Part shown: piece after piece, positions 15,489 to 21,561 of the stretch
How the letters are laid out: each line of letters starts with the position of its first letter
Numbering within the stretch: position 1 is the first letter of the stretch
Origin: an uncultured Acetatifactor sp.
GTDB lineage: Bacteria > Bacillota > Clostridia > Lachnospirales > Lachnospiraceae
NCBI GenBank assembly: GCA_947629645.1
Contig: CANREV010000031.1
Location: 1-35,767 of the forward strand
Direction: 5' to 3'
DNA: 35,767 nucleotides
Notes under the pieces: generated by a model
The model's input: the letters and a program-made list of their open reading frames with translations, nothing else
Told to the model about the DNA's origin: nothing
The model's database searches: none
Program-made: the position numbers and the translations under genes

Positions 15489-17396
15489 ATGACAAAGCAG
15501 CTGCAGAAAGTATTTGTCTCGGAGGCTGACCAGTACCTGTTTGCGCAGGGCACGCACTATGATATCTATAAAAAACTGGGTGCGCACCCTTCTGTGGAAA
15601 AGGGGAAAAAGGGGTTTTACTTTGCCGTATGGGCTCCCAATGCCCTGCAGGTACATCTGGTAGGTAATTTTAACGGATGGAGCGAGACTTCCCATCCCAT
15701 GGAAAAACTGGGGCCGATAGGTATCTGGGGATTGTTTGTGCCGGGTCTGGGGACAGGGGAAATGTATAAGTTCCTGATCACCGCGCAGGATGGCAGGAAG
15801 CTTTACAAGGCGGATCCCTTTGCCAACTATGCGGAACTGCGTCCCGGAACGGCTTCCATTACCACTGACCTGAGCGGTTTTGCGTGGAAAGACGCAAAAT
15901 GGATGGAAGAGCGCGACAAGAAAGACTGGAACAGGGAACCTGTCGCCATCTATGAATGTCATGTGGGCTCTTTTATGAAACATCCGGACGGAACCGAGGA
16001 CGGTTTTTATAATTATCGTCAGTTTGCGGACAGGATCGTCTCCTATCTCAAGGACATGAAATTTACGCATATAGAATTAATGGGTATCGCGGAGCATCCC
16101 TTTGACGGCTCATGGGGTTATCAGGTGACAGGGTATTACGCGCCTACCTCCCGCTATGGAACGCCGGAGGACTTTATGTATCTGGTCAATGCGCTGCACA
16201 AAGCTGGCATTGGCGTTATTCTGGACTGGGTGCCCGCTCATTTCGCCAGAGACGCCCATGGTCTGGGGGAATTCGACGGACAGTGCATTTTTGAACATCC
16301 GGATCCCCGCAGGGGCGAACATCCCGACTGGGGTACTAAGATCTTTAATTACGGAAAACCGGAAGTAAAAAATTTCCTGATCGCCAATGTGCTGTTCTGG
16401 CTTAGGGAGTTCCATGTGGATGGGATCCGTGTGGACGCCGTTGCTTCCATGCTTTATCTGGATTACGGAAAACAGGCTGGCCAGTGGCTGCCGAACAAAT
16501 ACGGCGGACATGAAAATCTGGAGGCCATCGAATTCTTTAAACATTTAAATTCCGTAGTGCGCGGAACGTATCCGGGCTTTTTGACGGTTGCGGAAGAATC
16601 CACCGCGTGGCCTAACGTGACCTGCGATATCGGCGGGGAAGGGCTTGGCTTCGCCTTTAAATGGAACATGGGCTGGATGCACGACTTCTGCGAGTACATG
16701 AAACTGGATCCTATTTACAGGAAAGGCGATCATTATGCCATGACCTTTGCCATGACGTATAATGAGAGCGAAAAATATATTTTGCCGTTGTCTCATGATG
16801 AAGTGGTACATTTGAAATGTTCCATGGTGAACAAGATGCCCGGATATATGGTGGACAAATATGCCAATCTGAGAGTGGGATACGCGTACTTCTTCGGCCA
16901 CAGCGGAAAGAAACTGCTGTTCATGGGGCAGGAGTTCGGGCAGGAGCGGGAATGGAGCGAGGCGAGGGAGCTTGACTGGTATCTGCTGGGAGAGAAAAAT
17001 AATCTGGGGATGCAGACCTATGTGGCGGAGCTGTTAAAAATTTACCGCAAATATCCCGCCTGCTATGAATTGGACGACAGCTGGAAAGGCTTTGAATGGA
17101 TGAATGCGGATGACGCAGAGAACAGCGTATATTCTTTCGTGCGCAAGTGCTCCAAAGGCACTAACAGCCTTCTGTTTGTGCTGAATATGACACCTGTTAA
17201 ACGGGAGGGCTACAGAGTAGGCGTGCCTAAGAAGAAAAAGTATAAACTGATCCTGAACAGCGATGAGGAGCGGTTCGGCGGCTGGGGCAATGAGATCCCC
17301 GCAGAGATCGTTGCGGAAGCCGTACCGGAACATTCCCACGATTATTCTATTGCCGTTGATCTGCCTCCTTATACGGCGGCGGTGTTTGTGTTCTGA
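15489..17396 (+). CDS. glgB: 1,4-alpha-glucan branching enzyme
   Basis: This 635-residue GlgB makes alpha-1,6 branches in glycogen. An N-terminal CBM48 domain (about residues 40-120, with VWAPNALQVHLVGNFNGW) precedes the GH13 barrel. Visible barrel motifs are DWVPAHF, GIRVDAV with the nucleophile Asp316, TVAEES with the acid/base Glu369, and LSHDE with Asp437. A C-terminal beta domain ends the protein. It lacks the extra N-terminal module of the longer enterobacterial enzymes. GAGGAGGG precedes the ATG at good spacing. No other glycogen gene is adjacent: upstream is the pseudo-AAA+ gene 92 bases away, and downstream is a strong terminator. The enzyme is cytoplasmic. Confidence 0.97.
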   Translation: MTKQLQKVFVSEADQYLFAQGTHYDIYKKLGAHPSVEKGKKGFYFAVWAPNALQVHLVGNFNGWSETSHPMEKLGPIGIWGLFVPGLGTGEMYKFLITAQDGRKLYKADPFANYAELRPGTASITTDLSGFAWKDAKWMEERDKKDWNREPVAIYECHVGSFMKHPDGTEDGFYNYRQFADRIVSYLKDMKFTHIELMGIAEHPFDGSWGYQVTGYYAPTSRYGTPEDFMYLVNALHKAGIGVILDWVPAHFARDAHGLGEFDGQCIFEHPDPRRGEHPDWGTKIFNYGKPEVKNFLIANVLFWLREFHVDGIRVDAVASMLYLDYGKQAGQWLPNKYGGHENLEAIEFFKHLNSVVRGTYPGFLTVAEESTAWPNVTCDIGGEGLGFAFKWNMGWMHDFCEYMKLDPIYRKGDHYAMTFAMTYNESEKYILPLSHDEVVHLKCSMVNKMPGYMVDKYANLRVGYAYFFGHSGKKLLFMGQEFGQEREWSEARELDWYLLGEKNNLGMQTYVAELLKIYRKYPACYELDDSWKGFEWMNADDAENSVYSFVRKCSKGTNSLLFVLNMTPVKREGYRVGVPKKKKYKLILNSDEERFGGWGNEIPAEIVAEAVPEHSHDYSIAVDLPPYTAAVFVF

Positions 17397-17479
17397 ATAC
17401 GGCAGAGAGCGGTATCGGAACTGTTTACAATAGATATTTGGCATAAAGAATAATAGGATTGCGTTGGAAGGTGTGTCAT

Positions 17480-17520
17480 AAGGCGGTATATTTTCAAAAA
17501 TGGAAATATACCGCCTTTTT
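17480..17520 (+). terminator. intrinsic terminator after glgB
   Basis: AAGGCGGTATATTT (17480-17493) pairs perfectly with AAATATACCGCCTT (17504-17517) across a 10-base loop and runs into T residues. It ends the glgB transcript and marks the edge of the AT-rich agr region. Confidence 0.92.
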
Positions 17521-17575
17521 CTATATAATTTTCTATATAAATAACCGCATAGCATGAGGAAATGATGCAAAATTA

Positions 17576-17604
17576 TTGAAAATATAAAAGTATCATGCTA
17601 AATT
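17576..17604 (+). promoter_or_regulatory. promoter candidate for the agrA-agrC operon
   Basis: TTGAAA (17576-17581) is followed after 17 bases by TAAATT (17599-17604), with TGC directly before it as an extended -10. It lies 52 bases upstream of the response regulator ATG and downstream of the glgB terminator. Confidence 0.5.
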
Positions 17605-17655
17605 GTAGTTAAAATACAGGGAAATGTCTTTATACGGTTTGGAAGGTGAAAACAG

Positions 17656-18372
17656 ATGTATAGGGTAGGAATTTGCGATGACGCCAAAGGCGTTTGCGCT
17701 GCTTTGGAAAAAATGATCCTGCAGTTTGCCGGGCAAAATAATTTAGATATAGAGACTGAAATCTGGTATACCGGAGAAGGTCTGTGCGATGATTTAGAAA
17801 AAAATATTTGTATCGATTTGCTTTTCTTGGATATCGAACTGTTTCAAATGTCAGGAACCGATGTGGGATATTTTATCAGAAATTGTCTGGGAAATAGGGA
17901 AATGCAGATTGTTTATATCTCTGGAAAATCTTCTTATGCCTGTGAACTATTTAGAACCCAGCCTATGGAATTTATGGTAAAACCGATTACTCAGGAACAG
18001 GTGAATCACTGTTTGGAACTGGCAATTAAGTTGATTGGCAGGGGGAGGAAAAGGTTTGTTTTTCAAAGCGGAAAAGATTATTTTTATATACCCTATGGTG
18101 AAATCCTATATTTTATCAGCGAGGGAAGAAAAATAAAGATTATGACGGATAATGGCGAAAAGGAATTTTATGGAAAACTTAGGGATGTTTATAAAGAGTT
18201 ACCCCAATATTTTTTGGTGATTCACAAGTCCTATGTTGTGAACAGCGAAAGAGTATACCGCTACGCATATGAAAGTTTAGAATTGTCAAACGGTACAATT
18301 CTGCCCATCAGCAAAGCCCATAGAAAACAAGTGCGGGAGAAGATTTTAAGGGAGGATGTTGAAAATGATTGA
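17656..18372 (+). CDS. agrA: LytTR-family response regulator (AgrA-like)
   Basis: This 238-residue response regulator has a receiver domain (about residues 1-120) with the acidic pair Asp8-Asp9, phospho-acceptor Asp59 in LLFLDIE and the conserved Lys in VKPIT. A LytTR DNA-binding domain (about 135-235) follows, containing the family-typical YFISEGRKIKI and HKSYVVN segments. Such proteins bind paired direct repeats upstream of weak promoters. Here the likely partner is the overlapping AgrC-like kinase and the likely target the agrD promoter at 19613-19680. GGAAGGTG precedes the ATG. Codon and base composition are much more AT-rich than in glgB upstream. The family is firm; the AgrA label rests on the linked kinase, agrD and agrB. 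Confidence 0.92.
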   Translation: MYRVGICDDAKGVCAALEKMILQFAGQNNLDIETEIWYTGEGLCDDLEKNICIDLLFLDIELFQMSGTDVGYFIRNCLGNREMQIVYISGKSSYACELFRTQPMEFMVKPITQEQVNHCLELAIKLIGRGRKRFVFQSGKDYFYIPYGEILYFISEGRKIKIMTDNGEKEFYGKLRDVYKELPQYFLVIHKSYVVNSERVYRYAYESLELSNGTILPISKAHRKQVREKILREDVEND

Positions 18373-19612
18373 TATATTTATCAGTATCCTTACAAACTTT
18401 GTCCGTGTTTATTTATATTATAAATTTATTTCTGTTTTTTTAGAGCATTCCAATGTGAGCAGAAGAAAAGAAGTTTTAGCTTATGGCGTTTATTTTCTGG
18501 TAAGCTCTGCGGTATATCTTATATTTCATCAGGCATACATTAATGCAATATGCAGCATTGCGGGACTCAGCATACTTGTTTTAATGAGAACCCGATCCAT
18601 AAAAAAGTATGTCTTAGTGACATTTTCAGTTTACTTTATTAACCTTGCCTGTGACGTTATAGCAATTCTTATTTTTGTAGATTATGAGGATGGAGAGACA
18701 TTTAATCAAATATATGCGGTACTGGAAATTTTGCTTGTATTTATCTGTGAACTGTTGGCAGAAAGAATAATGATTCATCGTAAAAAAGCGAATGCAATAC
18801 AAAATCTGCCATTGATTCTGGTTCCTTTATCCAGCGTGATTATGATATTATTTCTTTTTCATTTGCAGATAGATAAAGATAAAACCGTAGTGATCGTTAG
18901 CTGTGTTGGACTTCTTATTATCAATTTTTTGGTTTTTCATTTATATGATATGATTATTCAGGCATTTTCCGAAAAATATGAAAAAGAGATGTTGCGGAGA
19001 CAGATTCAAATATATGCAAACGAATTAGACGTAATTATGCATAGCGAAAATAAAGTAAAAAGCTTACGGCATGATATGAAATATCACTTGAACGAACTTC
19101 GGTATCTTTCGGAAAAAGGGGAAGTATGCGCTGTTAGTAAATATATAGATAGTATGGAGAATTTTTTGCAAAATCCAGATGAAATAGCTTCATCAGGTAA
19201 TACGGAGATAGACAGTCTGTTAAACTACATGCTGCAAAGAGCAAAAAACATTTTGACCACAGTTCATGTAAAGATAAATTTACCGGAAGATATTTTCCCC
19301 ACCTTTGACATTAATGTGATATTGGGAAATCTTTTGGAAAATGCGATAGATGCGGCACGGCAAACAGAAGAGAAATTTCTGGAGGTTTTGGTCGAGTATA
19401 AGCAGGGCGTGTTGCTGATAAAAATAAATAACAGTTTTTCGGGCGGACTGAAAATGGATCGGCACAAATTTCTGACAACGAAAAAAAGCGGCGGGGATCA
19501 TGGTATTGGATTGACCAGCGTAAAACAGATTGTGGAAAAATATAATGGAATTCTGAAGATAGATCCGCAGGGAAATTTGTTTTGTGTGAAAGTAAAGTTG
19601 TATCTTTCCTGA
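18365..19612 (+). CDS. agrC: GHKL sensor histidine kinase (AgrC-like autoinducer receptor)
   Basis: This kinase of about 415 residues has an N-terminal membrane domain of roughly six hydrophobic segments (residues 1-210). The phosphorylated-His region SLRHDMKYHLNEL follows, then a GHKL ATPase domain with N-box NLLENAIDAA and G-box GGDHGIGL. In agr systems the membrane domain binds the cyclic peptide made by AgrD/AgrB, and the kinase phosphorylates AgrA. A GGGAGG site at 18350-18355 abuts an ATG at 18356 but sits nine bases before the in-frame ATG at 18365, which I prefer; the reading frame still overlaps the end of agrA. Composition is AT-rich like the rest of the locus. Confidence 0.92.
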   Translation: MIDIFISILTNFVRVYLYYKFISVFLEHSNVSRRKEVLAYGVYFLVSSAVYLIFHQAYINAICSIAGLSILVLMRTRSIKKYVLVTFSVYFINLACDVIAILIFVDYEDGETFNQIYAVLEILLVFICELLAERIMIHRKKANAIQNLPLILVPLSSVIMILFLFHLQIDKDKTVVIVSCVGLLIINFLVFHLYDMIIQAFSEKYEKEMLRRQIQIYANELDVIMHSENKVKSLRHDMKYHLNELRYLSEKGEVCAVSKYIDSMENFLQNPDEIASSGNTEIDSLLNYMLQRAKNILTTVHVKINLPEDIFPTFDINVILGNLLENAIDAARQTEEKFLEVLVEYKQGVLLIKINNSFSGGLKMDRHKFLTTKKSGGDHGIGLTSVKQIVEKYNGILKIDPQGNLFCVKVKLYLS

Positions 19613-19680
19613 TTTTGACATTGATATAGCCTTTTTTTGACATTTAATGGCACAGTTTTTGTTTTTTGCTATAATGTCAA
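19613..19680 (+). promoter_or_regulatory. agrD promoter with LytTR-type direct-repeat operator
   Basis: TTTTGACATT occurs at 19613-19622 and again at 19635-19644, exactly 22 bp apart, about two helical turns. An extended -10, TGC-TATAAT, lies at 19667-19675 (hexamer 19670-19675), while the matching -35 position (19647-19652, ATGGCA) is poor. Two direct repeats at this spacing, ending just before a weak -35, is the layout used by AgrA-type LytTR activators. An inverted copy, AATGTCAA, overlaps the -10 at 19673-19680. Regulation by the adjacent response regulator is inferred. Confidence 0.6.
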
Positions 19681-19699
19681 GTGGAAAGGAGGAAGCAAA

Positions 19700-19843
19700 A
19701 TGACAAAATTTACTAAACTAATGACAAAAGCAATAATTGCGGTCGCTAAAAAAGCGGCAATTGCTGAAGCAAACTCAACATGTCCGCTCATAGCATACCA
19801 AAGTAAAATGCCCGAAAGTGTTAAAAAATTGCGAAAATTTTGA
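19700..19843 (+). CDS. agrD: AgrD-like cyclic autoinducer peptide precursor, 47 aa
   Basis: This 47-residue precursor has the three AgrD parts. The N-terminus is an amphipathic, Lys/Ala-rich leader (MTKFTKLMTKAIIAVAKKAA). The signal core is NSTCPLIA, with Cys28. The tail is YQSKMPESVKKLRKF, with the conserved Pro. Aligned with clostridial AgrD, AgrB cleavage should fall after Ala32, giving a five-residue thiolactone ring Cys-Pro-Leu-Ile-Ala plus a short exocyclic tail; the N-terminal cut is not predictable. The start is chosen from the perfect AAAGGAGG seven bases before the ATG at 19700, not from the longer open frame beginning at 19637. Its stop overlaps the TTG start of agrB. Confidence 0.9.
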   Translation: MTKFTKLMTKAIIAVAKKAAIAEANSTCPLIAYQSKMPESVKKLRKF

Positions 19844-20403
19844 TTGGATTTGCATTCGTGAAAAATAAGTTTATCCAAAAGAATATTATGCCTGAAAATG
19901 TAGAAATTGTGCAATATGGTATGAAAGTGTTAGCAAGTAATCTGCTGGGTATTTTTATTATTTTAGGAGTGGGCGCTTGTTTTGGCAGTTTATCGACAGG
20001 CATAATACTGTGGACACTTGTTTTACCCCTGAGAAAATATGCGGGGGGCTATCACGCCAAATCAAGAGGACGATGTTTTCTGATTTCAACAGGAATATTG
20101 TTATTGGTTTTTGCCGTATTTTATCAACAAGACTGGAGGACGGAGTTATACGTTCTTATCGTAATTGTGTCAGGAATTTATATTTTTGTGAGTTCACCGG
20201 TTGGAAACAAGAATAAGATTTTGGACACGATTGAAATAAGGGTATATCGAAGACGTACCAGAATAGTGTTGATTATTGAAAGCGTTTTATTTATATTGGC
20301 TTACATGATGCGGTGGAAAAGGGTAATGATAATTATAACAATGTCCTTTAGTATTGTTGGCATATCATTAATAGCAGGAAAAAGGGCTGAGAGGTATTAT
20401 TAA
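19840..20403 (+). CDS. agrB: AgrB-like autoinducer-processing membrane protease
   Basis: This 187-residue polytopic membrane protein carries the AgrB signature RKYAGGYHAKSRGRC, in which His72 and Cys79 (seven apart, as in known AgrB) form the cysteine-protease site. AgrB cuts the C-terminal tail of AgrD and forms the thiolactone, helping its export. The start is a TTG that shares bases with the TGA of agrD (TTGA overlap), so translation is coupled; no separate strong ribosome binding site is visible. Together with agrD it forms a two-gene unit behind its own promoter, downstream of agrA-agrC. The gene order A-C-D-B differs from the staphylococcal B-D-C-A. Confidence 0.93.
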   Translation: MIGFAFVKNKFIQKNIMPENVEIVQYGMKVLASNLLGIFIILGVGACFGSLSTGIILWTLVLPLRKYAGGYHAKSRGRCFLISTGILLLVFAVFYQQDWRTELYVLIVIVSGIYIFVSSPVGNKNKILDTIEIRVYRRRTRIVLIIESVLFILAYMMRWKRVMIIITMSFSIVGISLIAGKRAERYY

Positions 20404-20464
20404 CAAATATAATTGAAGCGGTAGTACCAGTCATGTTAATACAGACTAAGAAAGGAGAATTATC

Positions 20465-21013
20465 ATGATTAAATTTATTAGAAAATTTGTGAGTATACTT
20501 ATGGTTGCTGTGTGGCTGCTTAATGTTCCACTTACCGTATTCGCAGAGGAAATGCCAGAGCAAACGGAACAATTTGCTATGAAGCCTCTACCGAAACAGG
20601 TAGGAGAAACAAAGGTAGTTTGTGAAGATGAAAATGGTATTTTATATGTAACCTTAGTAGATTTTTCGGAAAGCGTGACCCGAGCTACCAATCGTACTAC
20701 TGATGCAACTTTTCTTTTTCATTATAAAACTATTTTAGGAACGACTGCAGATGCTTTTGAAGTAAAGCTATCATGTGATTGGATTGAGGATGGTCTTAAT
20801 AGTAGTATAATTGTATTAAATGGAAATGCGACAACACTGGGCGGGGGATATACCTGCACATGGATAGATTCATATCATTCACAATGTCAGTGTTGGTTGG
20901 AATTAGATGTTGCTAAAAGTGGCGTATACAGATTTTGCGCTTTATTAGTGCCATTAGAAGATAATCCTCAGTTGTCTCTTGATTATCTTTATTTTGGGGA
21001 AATTGTTGGGTGA
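20465..21013 (+). CDS. secreted protein of unknown function linked to agr
   Basis: This 182-residue protein has a clear Sec signal peptide (residues 1-27, cleavage after VFA) and a mature part of about 155 residues. The mature part contains six Cys, two of them as CQCW, and beta-rich segments. There is no anchor motif, so it is probably released or loosely bound. I recognise no family. AAGGAGAATTATC precedes the ATG. It follows agrB by 60 bases with no terminator between them and shares the AT-rich composition of the agr genes, suggesting that it is part of the same transcript and possibly the locus's own output. It could also be a secreted effector or a modulator of the signal; nothing in the sequence decides. 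Confidence 0.75.
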   Translation: MIKFIRKFVSILMVAVWLLNVPLTVFAEEMPEQTEQFAMKPLPKQVGETKVVCEDENGILYVTLVDFSESVTRATNRTTDATFLFHYKTILGTTADAFEVKLSCDWIEDGLNSSIIVLNGNATTLGGGYTCTWIDSYHSQCQCWLELDVAKSGVYRFCALLVPLEDNPQLSLDYLYFGEIVG

Positions 21014-21027
21014 TGAGGTAGAGGTAA

Positions 21028-21411
21028 ATGAAATCAAAAAAATTTACGACCATTGTTTTGGCGCTCAGTCTTCTGTTGTGTGGCTGCGCTGTGCAGAATG
21101 ACGCTGCAGGAGCGGCCGGCGGCCAGTCAGATGAGACTGTTTATACAGCTTCCGTAGGATCAAAAAACAGTATGTCGGCGGACGAACAGTATGCGGAGCT
21201 TACGCAGGACACGCTGCGGGAAGCGTTTTTGGAGCTGGAAGGCGTAAAGGATGCAAAGGTGCATATTGCTTATGCCGAAGATTCTGTTGAAGTTACCACC
21301 GACCTGACATACGCGGAGGGAGCGGATCAGGAGAAAACAAAAGAAACGGTTGAGGCAGTTTTACAAAAATTTTTTGCCGATGATGTAAATGCGCATATCA
21401 CGGTAAACTAA
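21028..21411 (+). CDS. small hypothetical lipoprotein
   Basis: This 127-residue protein starts with a lipoprotein signal peptide whose lipobox LLCGC places the lipidated Cys at residue 20. A short low-complexity linker follows, then a domain of about 75 residues containing LEGVKDAKVHIAYAEDSVEV. That stretch resembles the ring-building motif of YscJ/FliF-type lipoproteins and YhcN-like sporulation lipoproteins, a weak match by eye only. It begins 14 bases after the secreted-protein gene, but base composition switches back to the GC-richer norm here. It may belong to the ancestral neighbourhood rather than to agr. A terminator-like hairpin follows at 21499-21532. Confidence 0.75.
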   Translation: MKSKKFTTIVLALSLLLCGCAVQNDAAGAAGGQSDETVYTASVGSKNSMSADEQYAELTQDTLREAFLELEGVKDAKVHIAYAEDSVEVTTDLTYAEGADQEKTKETVEAVLQKFFADDVNAHITVN

Positions 21412-21471
21412 ATTTGTGCGCCGTATGGTGGATGCGGACAGGGGCGTCTTGCGCAAATTGATGCGGCAGGT

Positions 21472-21498
21472 TAAGAAAACAAAATATTTCTCCGAAAT
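21472..21498 (+). promoter_or_regulatory. possible sigma-D (sigma-28) promoter for the DUF6240 gene
   Basis: TAAG (21472-21475), 15 bases, then TCCGAAAT (21491-21498), compared with the flagellar consensus TAAA-N15-GCCGATAA. It matches three of four -35 bases and roughly five of eight -10 bases with ideal spacing. A start about seven bases later would fall inside the following hairpin. It stands before a gene in a flagellin operon, which fits. Confidence 0.35.
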
Positions 21499-21532
21499 AA
21501 ATGGTAAGTGCGAAAGTGCACTTGCCATTTTT
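21499..21532 (+). terminator. intrinsic terminator after the small lipoprotein gene
   Basis: AAATGGTAAGTGC-like left arm (21499-21511) pairs with GCACTTGCCATTT (21518-21530) across a six-base loop with one G-U pair, and runs into five T. It separates the lipoprotein transcript from the DUF6240-hag-fliS genes. Confidence 0.75.
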
Positions 21533-21561
21533 CAATATTACATTCGGAAAGAGGTTTTACT

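Noticed and set aside
17540..21020. Integrated mobile element carrying agr
   Set aside because: No integrase, transposase or flanking repeats were found; only base composition hints at transfer.
21508..21561. Upstream extension of the DUF6240 gene
   Set aside because: The extension begins inside a terminator hairpin, and a good ribosome binding site precedes the TTG at 21562.
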